From Granulosicoccus sp964449565 (GTDB taxonomy: Bacteria; Pseudomonadota; Gammaproteobacteria; Granulosicoccales; Granulosicoccaceae), in contig CAYUZB010000003.1 of NCBI GenBank assembly GCA_964449565.1, positions 26,205-90,204 of the forward strand: DNA of 64,000 nt, in the 5' to 3' direction. Made by a program: the position numbers and the translations under genes. The stretch's first letter is position 1. Every line of letters starts with the position of its first letter. Shown here one piece after another: positions 1 to 8,788 of this stretch. The notes beneath the pieces are model-generated. The model saw nothing but the letters and a program-made list of their open reading frames with translations. It searched no databases and was not told where the DNA came from.

Positions 1-1031
1 TTGGTCGGTACGAAGGCCGATACGTCACCTGCTTGCGTTTCGATGATTGGCAGAGCGGTCAGTGAACCTGTCTTGCCCTTGACTTCACCATTGGTGAACT
101 TCTCGACATAGTCAGAGTTGACGCGACAAGCACGCTCAAGCAGACGTGAATGCAGATAGAAAACATCACCGGGATAAGCTTCACGACCTGGTGGACGACG
201 CAGCAGCAGTGATACCTGACGGTAGGCCCATGCCTGTTTGGTCAGATCGTCATACACGATCAGCGCATCTTCACCACGATCAAGGAAGTATTCACCCATT
301 GAGCAGCCCGCATAAGGGGCGATGTACTGCATCGCAGCAGAGTCTGACGCACCAGCCGCAACAATGATCGTGTGTTCAAGCGCACCGTGCTCTTCAAGCT
401 TGGTCACAACATTCGCAATTGTTGATTGCTTCTGACCAATTGCCACGTAGACACATTTGATGCCTGTGCCTTTCTGGTTGATGATCGCATCAACCGCTAC
501 CGCCGTCTTTCCGGTCTGTCGGTCACCGATGATCAGCTCTCGCTGGCCTCGACCAACCGGTACCATCGCATCGATTGACTTCAAGCCGGTCTGTACCGGT
601 TGATCAACTGATTGACGCTCGATTACACCCGGTGCAACACGCTCGATCGGTGAGGTTAATTTGGTTTCAATCGGTCCTTTGCCGTCGATCGGCTCACCGA
701 GTGAGTTGACGACACGACCAAGTAACTCAGGGCCCACAGGCACTTCAAGAATACGGCCGGTGCACTGAACCTTGTCACCTTCTGACAAGCTTTCATAGTC
801 ACCCAGTACAACCGCACCAACTGAATCTCTTTCAAGGTTCAGCGCCAAGCCATAAAGGTCGTTTGAAAATGACAGCATCTCACCTGACATGGCATCGGTC
901 AGACCATGGATCTTGACGATACCGTCGTTCAGGCTGACGATCGTACCTTCGGTACGTGCATCGGCAGACGCTTCGAAATTACCAATCCGTGCCTTGATCA
1001 GTTCACTGATTTCGGATGGGTTCAATTGCAT
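1..1031 (-). CDS. atpA: ATP synthase F1 subunit alpha (partial, 3' end outside window)
   Basis: Non-catalytic nucleotide-binding subunit of the F1 head of the H+ ATP synthase, at the cytoplasmic face of the inner membrane. Translating the minus strand from the ATG at 1031 gives 343 residues beginning MQLNPSEISELIKARI. It includes the Walker A stretch GDRQTGKTA and the alpha-type VYVAIGQKQS motif. The usual length is about 513 residues, so the C-terminal third lies beyond the left edge. It follows atpH after a 98-bp gap and is the last visible gene of the atp operon; atpG, atpD and atpC are expected further left. The frame is open to position 1. Confidence 0.97.
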   Translation of the reverse strand, partial: MQLNPSEISELIKARIGNFEASADARTEGTIVSLNDGIVKIHGLTDAMSGEMLSFSNDLYGLALNLERDSVGAVVLGDYESLSEGDKVQCTGRILEVPVGPELLGRVVNSLGEPIDGKGPIETKLTSPIERVAPGVIERQSVDQPVQTGLKSIDAMVPVGRGQRELIIGDRQTGKTAVAVDAIINQKGTGIKCVYVAIGQKQSTIANVVTKLEEHGALEHTIIVAAGASDSAAMQYIAPYAGCSMGEYFLDRGEDALIVYDDLTKQAWAYRQVSLLLRRPPGREAYPGDVFYLHSRLLERACRVNSDYVEKFTNGEVKGKTGSLTALPIIETQAGDVSAFVPT

Positions 1032-1129
1032 GACTTCAATCCTCTAGAAACTGGTTTGCCGATAACAGATGCGCATCGCACTTAACAGTGCAGCAGCAGT
1101 CCGATACCGACCATTGACTACTCGCGTCG

Positions 1130-1666
1130 TCAATTGGCGACGACGCGTTCAAGATTTTCCACACGCCCTTTCAAAGAACCGTCGATGACGAGATCTCCAG
1201 CCCGGATGATGGCGCCGCCGATGAGGTCTGAGTCGATCTCATTGACAATGCGCACCTTTCGGTTCAGACGCTTGGACAAGGCAGCAATGATCTTGTCGCT
1301 TTGTGCGTCGGTCAGTTCAAAGGCTGACGTTACCGTCGCTTCGATCTCACCTTCCGCATCACTGCGCAAGCTCTCATAGATACCGTGGATGTCTGGAATC
1401 AGTGACAAGCGATTGTTTTCAGACAACAGGCGAATGAAATTACGACCCTTGTCGTTCAATTCATCGCCGGTGACTTTCTCGATCATCGATGCACGATCCT
1501 GATGCGTAAGACCAGGCATGGCGAGACGTTCCGCCATTTCCGGGCTCTGCACCACAGCCGACCAAAACGCCAATTTACCGGACCAGCTATCGAACTCACT
1601 GGACTCCTGAGCCATTTCAAAAACGGCTTTCGCGTAAGGTCGTGCTGCTGTAGTGAAATCAGCCAT
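1130..1666 (-). CDS. atpH: ATP synthase F1 subunit delta
   Basis: Peripheral-stalk subunit that ties the top of F1 to the b subunits. The 178-residue product has the normal length and begins MADFTTAARPYAKAVFEMA, the conserved OSCP/delta N-terminal helix with its ARPYAKAVF motif. The C-terminal part (DLIGGAIIRAGDLVIDGSLKGR, residues about 147-168) is the typical delta signature. It starts 3 bp after the stop of atpF, consistent with translational coupling within the operon. Confidence 0.97.
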   Translation of the reverse strand: MADFTTAARPYAKAVFEMAQESSEFDSWSGKLAFWSAVVQSPEMAERLAMPGLTHQDRASMIEKVTGDELNDKGRNFIRLLSENNRLSLIPDIHGIYESLRSDAEGEIEATVTSAFELTDAQSDKIIAALSKRLNRKVRIVNEIDSDLIGGAIIRAGDLVIDGSLKGRVENLERVVAN

Positions 1667-1669
1667 CGC

Positions 1670-2140
1670 TTAGATTTGGCCTACGAGATCATCCAGAACC
1701 TTGGCATGCGCATCGGCATTGACTTCGGATCCGAGAATCTTCTTGGCGCCATCTACGGCAATAGAACCCACTTGCTTGCGCAAGGTTTCTCGAGCGGTAA
1801 CCACTTCTTGCTCGATCTCTGCTTGCGCCGATGCTTTCAGGCGTTCGCCTTCAGAGCGTGCAGTGTTTTTGGATTCTTCGACAATTTCATTGCCACGCTT
1901 TTGCGCAGCCGCAACGATCTCTGCAGCTTGCGCTTTCGCGTCCTGCACCATCGTTGCAATTTCGGCCTCTGCTTCTTCGCGTCGCTGCGCGCCCTGTTCG
2001 GCTGCAGCGAGACTTTCCGCTATTTTCTCCTGACGTTCGCGCAGCGCACCCATGACAGGTGGCCACACGTACTTCATGCAGAACATAACGAAGATCGCGA
2101 ACGAGATAGCCTGACCAATCAATGTAAGATTCAGGTTCAC
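1670..2140 (-). CDS. atpF: ATP synthase Fo subunit b
   Basis: Membrane-anchored b subunit forming the peripheral stalk of the ATP synthase. The 156-residue product has one N-terminal transmembrane helix (about residues 5-25, LTLIGQAISFAIFVMFCMKY) and then a long charged, alanine-rich helix that would form the coiled-coil dimer contacting F1. Length equals that of E. coli AtpF (156). It lies between atpE and atpH in the canonical order, 69 bp downstream of atpE. Confidence 0.97.
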   Translation of the reverse strand: MNLNLTLIGQAISFAIFVMFCMKYVWPPVMGALRERQEKIAESLAAAEQGAQRREEAEAEIATMVQDAKAQAAEIVAAAQKRGNEIVEESKNTARSEGERLKASAQAEIEQEVVTARETLRKQVGSIAVDGAKKILGSEVNADAHAKVLDDLVGQI

Positions 2141-2209
2141 GTGTGCATTCCTCCTGGTTCAGCTCTAGTCACTATCTGTGTGCGTTATTCAGGCACAAGA
2201 TGCTGACTT

Positions 2210-2467
2210 TTACTGTGCAAGCTGACCGATGAACGGGTTCGCAAAAGTGAAGAACAGCGCGATACCAACGCCGATCATCGGAACCGCATCGAGAAGACCC
2301 GCGACGATGAACATCTTGACCTGCAACATCGGAGTCATTTCAGGCTGACGAGCAGCACCTTCGAGAAAACGACCACCGAGCAAACCAAAACCAATAGCGG
2401 TGCCAAGCGCACCCAGACCAATAAGGAGAGCAACAGCGATTGCGGTGAAGCCAACTACAGTTTCCAT
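2210..2467 (-). CDS. atpE: ATP synthase Fo subunit c (proton-binding ring)
   Basis: Forms the c-ring that rotates with proton flow. The 85-residue protein is a two-helix hairpin with the glycine-rich first helix (GLGALGTAIGFG), the polar loop ARQPE, and the ion-binding carboxylate Asp60 in the second helix (GLLDAVPMIG). The Gln/Glu/Thr set seen in sodium-binding c subunits is absent, so proton coupling is inferred. A GGAG ribosome-binding site lies just upstream of the ATG. The 126-bp, AT-rich gap to atpB is longer than others in the operon, as in other species where atpE translation is raised. Confidence 0.97.
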   Translation of the reverse strand: METVVGFTAIAVALLIGLGALGTAIGFGLLGGRFLEGAARQPEMTPMLQVKMFIVAGLLDAVPMIGVGIALFFTFANPFIGQLAQ

Positions 2468-2593
2468 GACAAACTCCGGATAGATAAACAGTTGTAAATA
2501 AGAAAAATAAATGTGTAATTCGGTTGTGCTTTAAGTACTAACAAAAAAACAAGTACAGCAATTCTTCAAGCATTTAATCTTGATCTTGGAATC

Positions 2594-3436
2594 CTAGTGA
2601 TGTTCGTGCGCCATACTCATGTATACGATAGTCAGCATCATGAAGATGAAGGCCTGCAAGGTAATAACAAGTATGTGGAAAATCGCCCACGGCACGGACA
2701 GCAGCCACTGCGCGTAAAACGGCAGCAATGCAATCAGGATGAAGATCAGCTCACCGGCGTACATATTGCCAAATAGTCGTAGTGCCAGTGAAATTGGTTT
2801 GGCCAGCAGGGCAACGCCCTCGAGCAGCAAATTGATGGGGACAAACAGCATCTGGACGAGCATATTGTTACTGTTGAACGGCTGAAACGCCAGCTCTTTA
2901 AAAAACCCACCAGCGCCTTTGACCTTGAGGCTGTAGTAAATCATCAGAGCAAAAACAGACAATGACAGACCCAACGTAATGTTGACGTCAGTACTTGGCA
3001 CGACCTTCATATAGGGGATACCAACTGCCTCGGTCATTCGCGGAATGAGGTCGACCGGGACCAGATCCATCAAATTCATCAAGAAGACCCAGACAAAGAT
3101 GGTTAGCGCCATTGGGGCGACCAGCTCATTTTTCGCATGGAAGGTTTCGCGGACGTTGGTGTCGACAAATTCGACCATCAGCTCAACGAAATTCTGTAGG
3201 GGGCCGGGTACGCCACTTGTTACATTGTCGGCCGCCTTTTTGAAAAGCCAGATAAACAGGCCACCGAGAAACACTGACCAAAAGATGGAATCGAGATGCA
3301 GTGCCCAGAATCCCATGGCAGCGGCTTCATCTGCGCCATGCGCAATGCTGAACCCATTCTCAGGATGGATGCCCACCACCAGATTCTGCAGGTGATGCTG
3401 AATATACTCGGTCGTTGTCGGTGCGTTGCTGGCCAT
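2594..3436 (-). CDS. atpB: ATP synthase Fo subunit a
   Basis: Stator channel subunit that delivers protons to the c-ring. The 280-residue protein (E. coli 271) has five to six hydrophobic helices and the family signature LALRLFGNMYAGE, containing the essential arginine at residue 220. The N-terminal extension includes a His/Asn-rich stretch before the first membrane helix. It follows atpI after 37 bp and precedes atpE in the standard order. Confidence 0.97.
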   Translation of the reverse strand: MASNAPTTTEYIQHHLQNLVVGIHPENGFSIAHGADEAAAMGFWALHLDSIFWSVFLGGLFIWLFKKAADNVTSGVPGPLQNFVELMVEFVDTNVRETFHAKNELVAPMALTIFVWVFLMNLMDLVPVDLIPRMTEAVGIPYMKVVPSTDVNITLGLSLSVFALMIYYSLKVKGAGGFFKELAFQPFNSNNMLVQMLFVPINLLLEGVALLAKPISLALRLFGNMYAGELIFILIALLPFYAQWLLSVPWAIFHILVITLQAFIFMMLTIVYMSMAHEHH

Positions 3437-3473
3437 GTTTTATACGACACTTCTTGATTGACGTGTTCTTGGG

Positions 3474-3881
3474 TTAGCCCTCCGGGCCCGCCCTTGAACG
3501 GATTTCCGAGCGACTCATCAAAACCGGAACAAACCAGTTGAGCGACAGCACAACCGCATATCCGGCAAAAAGAGCCAATGCATTCAATGGCTTGACGTTG
3601 ACGAATACCAAAGTAAACAACATCGCAGTCAACAGCATCTTGCCAGCAGCGCCAGCATAAAAGGACCGCACAATAAGCCGTGCTGCCCGCGCTCCGCGAT
3701 GCCTGAAAGCCCGGAACGCAAAATAACAGTTAGGCAGCCAGACAATCAGACCGCCGAGAAAGGCACCCAGTGCCGCACTCTTGCCCCATGCAAATCCAAT
3801 TAACCCAACCAATATGGCGCCCATCAACTGCCAGACAAGCAGTAAACGGATGACGCGCAATCGCTTTTCCGCCTGTTGCAT
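3474..3881 (-). CDS. atpI: ATP synthase accessory protein AtpI
   Basis: Small membrane protein encoded first in many atp operons and linked to c-ring assembly. The 135-residue product has four predicted membrane segments: about 12-30, 36-54, 74-94 and 98-118. A basic N-terminus (MQQAEKRLRVIRLL) precedes the first. Similarity to AtpI/UncI is judged from position, size and topology, because the family is poorly conserved. It is the first gene of the leftward atp operon; a plausible promoter lies about 55 bp upstream. Confidence 0.88.
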   Translation of the reverse strand: MQQAEKRLRVIRLLLVWQLMGAILVGLIGFAWGKSAALGAFLGGLIVWLPNCYFAFRAFRHRGARAARLIVRSFYAGAAGKMLLTAMLFTLVFVNVKPLNALALFAGYAVVLSLNWFVPVLMSRSEIRSRAGPEG

Positions 3882-3934
3882 GGCAACGCTCGGGTACCAG
3901 ATGAATTGAGGATTGACCTACATCGAGCGGCGGA

Positions 3935-3940
3935 AGTATA
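3935..3940 (-). promoter_or_regulatory. Possible -10 element of the atp operon promoter
   Basis: On the minus strand this reads TATACT, a near-consensus sigma-70 -10 hexamer, placed 54-59 bp upstream of the atpI start. No convincing TTGACA-like -35 hexamer was found 16-18 bp upstream, so the assignment is tentative. Confidence 0.35.
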
Positions 3941-4035
3941 GCAGCGTTTCGCTCAGATTTTTGGCGATAGGGGCGTTAGATATTCACAGGCGATATTCCC
4001 GCGGGAACAACCCGGTACTCAATTATCGCAAGAGC

Positions 4036-4065
4036 GCCGGGACCTCCCTTTTTGGAGGCCCCGGC
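4036..4065 (-). terminator. Hairpin downstream of the DUF2135-like gene
   Basis: An inverted repeat, GCCGGGACCTCC and GGAGGCCCCGGC, pairs over 12 positions with one mismatch around a 6-nt CTTTTT loop. It begins 18 bp past the stop codon of the minus-strand gene at 4084. There is no clear U-tract on the minus strand, so it may terminate inefficiently or only stabilise the 3' end. It also separates that gene from the atp promoter. Confidence 0.5.
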
Positions 4066-4083
4066 TACAGGGTTGATCAACCC

Positions 4084-4926
4084 TCAGGGAACGATGAAAC
4101 GTGTGACTTCCACATCAGCATCACCTGGCACAAAGACTCCAGAGAAAGTACTGATTGAGCCGTTGGCGCGAACCGTCACGAGGTAATTGGTATCACCTGC
4201 CACGCCGCAGTCACTGAAATAATCCACAACCACGGAATATTCACCGCTCGGGGGAGTCCCATCCTCATAAGTAATGTTTTCGTTGTTGATGTTATCCAGA
4301 AAACAGGCAGGGTTACTGTCCAGGTCCAGTTGTCCTCCAGCCGCTGATTGCGTAGCAGCCCAAAAAATTCGCGTACCGTCTGGCTCAATCAGCCAGATAT
4401 CCACATCAGTCGGGGTGTCCCAGCTCACGCTGACCTGAACCTCGCCGGTCCCCACTTCAATACTCTCCAGTGGCAGGATCTGAGGGCTACTGACATCTCC
4501 AGTGGGGGTTTGTACCGCAACATTGACTTCATTCGTCGTTGATGCGACCAGTTCGGTGTTGTAAGTGACAATTGCAGACGCAGAGGTCGTAGCTTCTGGC
4601 AACAACAATTGGAAAAACCCGTCAGCATCAGAATTCACGAAAATCGTTGAAAATGGGACATCTGATTCAACCGGTAATTCCAGCGAACCACCACTGATAA
4701 CCGTTATCGGCTCGCTCGTATCAGTCAAGGCGTCCAGCGTGACTGAACCAATAGTCTCAGGAGGCGAGCCAAGAAAATACTCGCCTTGGGTATCCCCGGA
4801 TACAACACTAACGATCAGACCGGTCGGTTCAGTGGGCTGAGGTTCCTCAGGTTCTGATGGAGTAACCGGGTCATCTATGGGTGGCGCTGTCGGAGTGACA
4901 GGCTCTTCGGGTGCAGTCGGCTCTGT
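4084..4926 (-). CDS. Secreted DUF2135/YfaP-like protein (5' end lost in assembly gap)
   Basis: The frame is open from the gap edge at 4926 to the stop at 4084, giving 280 codons without an N-terminus. The first 45 or so visible residues are a Thr/Glu/Pro-rich linker (repeated PTEPT, PEEP and VTP segments), typical of extracytoplasmic proteins. The C-terminal domain has the DUF2135/YfaP-like pattern: SVSWDTPTDVDIWLIEPDG, GGQLDLDSNPAC, an ENITY element, then GEYSVVVDYF. Substrate and role are unknown. An internal TTG at 4728 could act as a start, but the linker reads in frame upstream of it. The true start lies inside or beyond the N run. Confidence 0.7.
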   Translation of the reverse strand, partial: TEPTAPEEPVTPTAPPIDDPVTPSEPEEPQPTEPTGLIVSVVSGDTQGEYFLGSPPETIGSVTLDALTDTSEPITVISGGSLELPVESDVPFSTIFVNSDADGFFQLLLPEATTSASAIVTYNTELVASTTNEVNVAVQTPTGDVSSPQILPLESIEVGTGEVQVSVSWDTPTDVDIWLIEPDGTRIFWAATQSAAGGQLDLDSNPACFLDNINNENITYEDGTPPSGEYSVVVDYFSDCGVAGDTNYLVTVRANGSISTFSGVFVPGDADVEVTRFIVP

Positions 4927-5026
4927 NNNNNNNNNNNNNNNNNNNNNNNNNNNNNNNNNNNNNNNNNNNNNNNNNNNNNNNNNNNNNNNNNNNNNNNNNN
5001 NNNNNNNNNNNNNNNNNNNNNNNNNN
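4927..5026. other. Assembly gap (100 N)
   Basis: Exactly 100 consecutive undetermined bases, the conventional placeholder for a scaffold gap of unknown length. The gap interrupts the DUF2135-like gene on its left and hides the region upstream of the small gene on its right. Adjacency across this point is therefore not proven by the sequence. Confidence 0.99.
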
Positions 5027-5043
5027 CATAAGCTCAGCGTACA

Positions 5044-5457
5044 ATGACGGCTCCGGATAAATCATTCCAATATAATCAAAGAAAGAACTTGACATTGAAA
5101 AGCGCCAACGTTTCAACCCTGTCCATAATATTGACGACATTGCAAACAGCTTGTGTGTCTCCTGCACCTGATGTTGATAACACACCACAGAACCGAACTA
5201 CGGTCGTCAACGGTTACCAGTCTACTGAGTATTTGTCCGAAAGGAGGGTTCGCCAAATAGATGATCATGGGGAGGCTTTTCACTCAAAAACATCAGTTAT
5301 TAACTGGATGACGGCTGAAAAAGAACGCGAGATTGCGTGGCAGCATTTCTTGACTGTATTGAGGAACGTAAAATCAATCAAAGCCACTGTGATTCGCGAA
5401 AGCCAGCTAACGTTTTCAGTGAAGTACAAGTGGCTTATTCGCTCTAGATTGATCTAA
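5044..5457 (+). CDS. Small unknown protein, possibly exported
   Basis: A 137-residue reading frame that I do not recognise. Residues about 19-37 (KSANVSTLSIILTTLQTAC) resemble a signal peptide ending in a Cys. That could be a lipoprotein signal if translation begins at a TTG near 5089, but Gln at position -3 is atypical for a lipobox. The rest is polar with no recognised motif. It ends 4 bp before the LysE-type gene and could be co-transcribed with it. The assembly gap lies only 17 bp upstream, so the true start and promoter are uncertain. Confidence 0.4.
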   Translation: MTAPDKSFQYNQRKNLTLKSANVSTLSIILTTLQTACVSPAPDVDNTPQNRTTVVNGYQSTEYLSERRVRQIDDHGEAFHSKTSVINWMTAEKEREIAWQHFLTVLRNVKSIKATVIRESQLTFSVKYKWLIRSRLI

Positions 5458-5461
5458 AGCG

Positions 5462-6091
5462 GTGTTTGTTGACCCTGATACTCTGTGGTTGTTCGCGTTA
5501 GCTAGCGCTGCAATCATTGTCGTGCCCGGGCCCACCGTCACTGTCATCGTTGCCAATAGTCTGCGTTGCGGCCAGCGAGCTGGACTGTATAACGTACTTG
5601 GCACACAGATCGGACTCGCCTTGATGCTGTTGGCATTAAGTTTTGGATTCAGCGCAGTTGTAAATCAACTCTCTTGGTTATTCAACTGGATACGCATAAC
5701 CGGCGCTGTGTATCTCATATGGCTAGGCATTCAACTGTGGCGGGCTAATGGCGGCACTCTAAATGACAAAGACCAGACGGGTAGCCACAAAAGCTCGATG
5801 GCTTATGTCTGGCAAGGTTTTATCGTTATCTGGTCAAATCCCAAAGCCTTGTTTTTCTTTGGTGCGTTTTTACCGCAGTTTGTCGATTCGTCCAAGGCCT
5901 TGATGCCTCAATTGGTGACCTTCGGCATTACCTTCATGCTGATCGGTGCCTTACTGGACGGCGCTTACGCGGTAGCCGCCGGCAAGGCCGGAAGTTGGTT
6001 GACTCGACAGAAAGTGATCTGGGTGGAACGAGCCTCCGGCAGCTTTTTACTGGCCGGAGGCGTCTGGTTACTGCTATCGCGACGCGCTTGA
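5462..6091 (+). CDS. LysE/RhtB family amino-acid exporter
   Basis: Inner-membrane exporter of the LysE/RhtB family, which exports amino acids or their derivatives; the substrate cannot be read from sequence. The 209-residue product has six hydrophobic segments and the family motif VVPGPTVTVI near residue 20. A second landmark is GAVYLIWLGIQLW near residue 80, followed by WSNPKALFFFGAFLPQFV near residue 125. The start is GTG at 5462. It runs convergently toward the gene at 6165, with 73 bp between the stops. Confidence 0.9.
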   Translation: MFVDPDTLWLFALASAAIIVVPGPTVTVIVANSLRCGQRAGLYNVLGTQIGLALMLLALSFGFSAVVNQLSWLFNWIRITGAVYLIWLGIQLWRANGGTLNDKDQTGSHKSSMAYVWQGFIVIWSNPKALFFFGAFLPQFVDSSKALMPQLVTFGITFMLIGALLDGAYAVAAGKAGSWLTRQKVIWVERASGSFLLAGGVWLLLSRRA

Positions 6092-6164
6092 AAACGGTGC
6101 GCCTGAAGCGATCTTAGTAATTTTTCTGCAAATTTTCTGTAAAACAAGCGGAAATGAAAAACGT

Positions 6165-6647
6165 TTACGCGAACAATGTTGCGTCCATGACGCGAATTTC
6201 AACGTTCCTGCCACGACTTTGTGCTGTCATGGATTTTTTAAGTGCTTCGATCAATGAACCAGATCGGGTTGCTGCATCAGATGCATCAATGACTACCGGA
6301 TGAGGAATCATGGGAACCGAAACACTTTGTCCAGCTTCAAGACGCAAATCACCTTGCGTCATCAATCCAGCAAAATTAAATCGTCCTCGCTTGGTAACTG
6401 TTTCCGCTGGAGTCAATTCAGAAATGAATGCGGTATCTTCACCGACGTTGGTCAACACTACTTCCACATCGTTGGTTTTGACAGACACGCGTGAATGTAC
6501 TCTGAGTTGCACTGAACCCTCACTTGTAGATTTCACGTCACCAAGTGCCCCGGCAAATACACCGCTTGAGACCGCTGCTGTCGCGCTGCCGGCTGCAATG
6601 GCACTGATATTCTTGAGAGTTTTGCGTTTTTTTTGATCGATCATCAA
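6165..6647 (-). CDS. Exported protein of unknown function
   Basis: The 160-residue product begins with a basic segment (MMIDQKKRKTLKN) and then a small-residue-rich hydrophobic stretch (ISAIAAGSATAAVSSGVFAG), a likely signal peptide. KR-K-TLK resembles a Tat motif but lacks the twin arginine. The mature part has alternating beta-like segments (VQLRVHSRVSVKTNDVEVVLTN and similar) suggesting an Ig-like beta-sandwich, with no cysteines or catalytic motif. I do not recognise the family. It is a single gene separated from parB by 162 bp. Confidence 0.6.
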   Translation of the reverse strand: MMIDQKKRKTLKNISAIAAGSATAAVSSGVFAGALGDVKSTSEGSVQLRVHSRVSVKTNDVEVVLTNVGEDTAFISELTPAETVTKRGRFNFAGLMTQGDLRLEAGQSVSVPMIPHPVVIDASDAATRSGSLIEALKKSMTAQSRGRNVEIRVMDATLFA

Positions 6648-6809
6648 ATCGTATTCCTGACTGGCTTACAAACAATCTCGCGGTTTGTTAGCGCTTTATC
6701 AAGAAAACACGGTTATATCTAACAATTAGTCACAATCTGTTGATGTTTGTGGTATTGCTACTTCAATGTTTGCAAACCATTCGCATGCATTCAAAACATG
6801 ACATTGAAA

Positions 6810-7922
6810 TCAACGAAAGTGCTTGAGGATACCTTCAAGCTCTGCGACAGAGCCGTAGTTGATCTCGAGTTTTCCAGCACCTGTACGCTTGTGCTTGATC
6901 TTGACCGGAGAGCCAAGCTTCTCACCAAGTTGTTGAGACAGACGCTCGATATCAGGATCGGACATGGTTGATTCAGAAGGTAACTTAGGCTCCTTGCCCG
7001 CTTTGATATCGCGCACAATATTCTCAACAGCACGTGATGTCATTCCGAGTTTGACAACGCGCTCGGCCAGTGCCAACTGGTCTTCCTTAGGTAGTGCAAC
7101 GATCGCTCTTGCATGTCCGGTTTCCAGTTCACCTTTGTCAACCATCACCTTTACTTCATCGTGAAGTTCAAGCAGCCGCATGAGGTTAGTAACTGCAACA
7201 CGTGATCGACCCACCGAGGAGGCTACCTGCTGATGCGTCATACCGAACTCATCGCATAACCGGGCGAACGCTGCCGCTTCTTCAAGCGGGTTCAAGTCTT
7301 TTCTTTGTATGTTTTCGATCAGCGATACTGCAGCAACCGAGCGGTCTTCCATTTCACGAATGATGGCAGGTATCTCGCTCATGCCGGCAAGTTGCGCGGC
7401 TCGCCAACGTCGCTCTCCAGCAACAAGCTCGTACGCATCGGCGAATGGGCGCACGATGATCGGCTGGATCATACCTTCACTTTTCAGCGACTCGGCAAGT
7501 TCCTGCAACAACTCAGGATCAAACAATCGACGAGGCTGATAAGCGCCGCGACGAATCTGGTCGATACCTAACAGGCGGAACTTGTCACCAGACTTCAAAG
7601 CGGCTTCCGGATCTGCGGCAAGCGTGGGCGGTGAAGGTTCAGCTGGCGCCCGAGCTTGCAGTGGCGCGCGATCATCATTGGCACTGGCTTGCTGATGCGA
7701 TGCCGCCGGTTCCGATGGTGATCTCGAAGACGTTGTTACGGGGGTGGCCACCGAAGTTGTTGGGGTCGCCTCAATGCCAGGAGTTGCCGCGCCCGTTTGA
7801 TCGAAATCAACAGCCATCCCATCGTCGCTGGACACATCATCCTTTGATGTCGCCGAGCGGTTTCGCTGCACTCCACCCAGGAGTGCATCGAGGTTACGAC
7901 CCATACGGGATTTCTTGGCCAT
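6810..7922 (-). CDS. parB: Chromosome partitioning protein ParB
   Basis: CTP-dependent DNA clamp that loads at parS sites and works with ParA to segregate origins. The 370-residue protein has a conserved N-terminal ParA-interacting tip (LDALLGG), then a long Ser/Thr/Pro/Ala linker (about 20-112) that is longer than usual. The ParB/Srx-like domain follows, with the CTP-binding motifs GERRWRA (169-175) and ENIQRKDLNP (203-212). An HTH region (MTHQQVASSVGRSRVAVTN) and a C-terminal dimer domain complete it. The start abuts the parA stop. I found no consensus parS palindrome by eye in the window. Confidence 0.97.
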   Translation of the reverse strand: MAKKSRMGRNLDALLGGVQRNRSATSKDDVSSDDGMAVDFDQTGAATPGIEATPTTSVATPVTTSSRSPSEPAASHQQASANDDRAPLQARAPAEPSPPTLAADPEAALKSGDKFRLLGIDQIRRGAYQPRRLFDPELLQELAESLKSEGMIQPIIVRPFADAYELVAGERRWRAAQLAGMSEIPAIIREMEDRSVAAVSLIENIQRKDLNPLEEAAAFARLCDEFGMTHQQVASSVGRSRVAVTNLMRLLELHDEVKVMVDKGELETGHARAIVALPKEDQLALAERVVKLGMTSRAVENIVRDIKAGKEPKLPSESTMSDPDIERLSQQLGEKLGSPVKIKHKRTGAGKLEINYGSVAELEGILKHFR

Positions 7923-8774
7923 TTACGCTTGACTCACAGACTCAGCATCGGCAGCGGCCGTTGCTGTGGATTCGGTTGGGTTTTGGGGCGCACTTGGTGC
8001 TTTGCTGGTGCGCGACTGTTGGCGGATGATCTCACCTGCAAGCGCGAGATAGGCCAGCGCCCCACGCGATGTTTTGTCGTACTGCATGATCGAGACACCG
8101 TGGCTAGGCGCTTCGGCCAGGCGAATATTGCGTGGCACCATCGTGTTGAATACCTGACTACCAAAATGCTGCACCAGCTGGGCGGAGACCTCTGCACCCA
8201 AGTTGTTACGACCGTCATACATGGTGCGTAACAGACCTTCGATTTCGAGTGACGGATTGACACTCTCACGGATTCCCTCGATGGTTTCGAGTAATGCCGA
8301 CAAGCCCTCGAGTGCGTAGTACTCGCATTGGATCGGCACGAGCACGCTGTCCGCGGCGACAAAAGCGTTCAAGGTCAGGACGTTCAGGGACGGCGGGCAA
8401 TCGATCAGCAGATAGTCGTATTGATCTCGAACCGCGTTCAATGCGTCCTTCAAACGGCGCTCTCGGCCATCCATGTCCATCAACTGGATTTCAGCCGCGG
8501 TCAGGTCGGAATTGGCAGGCAATACATCACAACCATTTTCCTCTGAGCGAACGAGTACCGTACTGATCGGTGTTTGTTCGACCAGAATATCGTAGACACT
8601 GGTTTCGACATCGTATTTGTCGACGCCACAGCCCATGGTGGCATTGCCCTGTGGGTCCAGGTCGATCAACAGAACACGCTTTTGCATCGACGCGAGGGCA
8701 GCGGCGAGATTCACACAAGTTGTGGTCTTCCCGACGCCACCTTTCTGGTTAGCGATGGCGATTATCCGACTCAT
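7923..8774 (-). CDS. parA: Chromosome partitioning ATPase ParA (Soj)
   Basis: Deviant-Walker ATPase that binds DNA non-specifically and positions ParB-bound origins. From the ATG at 8774 the protein begins MSRIIAIANQKGGVGKTTT, with the KGGVGKTT Walker A motif. Later come LLIDLDPQGN and the switch region YDYLLIDCPPSL. The usual start MSRIIAIANQKGG is preferred over an upstream in-frame ATG at 8804, which would overlap rsmG by 16 nt and add 10 non-conserved residues. The C-terminus carries a Ser/Thr/Ala-rich tail. It is in one operon with rsmG and parB. Confidence 0.95.
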   Translation of the reverse strand: MSRIIAIANQKGGVGKTTTCVNLAAALASMQKRVLLIDLDPQGNATMGCGVDKYDVETSVYDILVEQTPISTVLVRSEENGCDVLPANSDLTAAEIQLMDMDGRERRLKDALNAVRDQYDYLLIDCPPSLNVLTLNAFVAADSVLVPIQCEYYALEGLSALLETIEGIRESVNPSLEIEGLLRTMYDGRNNLGAEVSAQLVQHFGSQVFNTMVPRNIRLAEAPSHGVSIMQYDKTSRGALAYLALAGEIIRQQSRTSKAPSAPQNPTESTATAAADAESVSQA

Positions 8775-8788
8775 ACCACAAGTGTAAC

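Noticed and set aside
1502..2206. 234-codon plus-strand frame opposite atpH/atpF
   Set aside because: A shadow frame of the highly conserved ATP synthase genes, with no protein-like features.
4871..5188. Reading frame running through the N block
   Set aside because: It depends on unknown bases; the left part is out of frame with the well-supported DUF2135-like gene.
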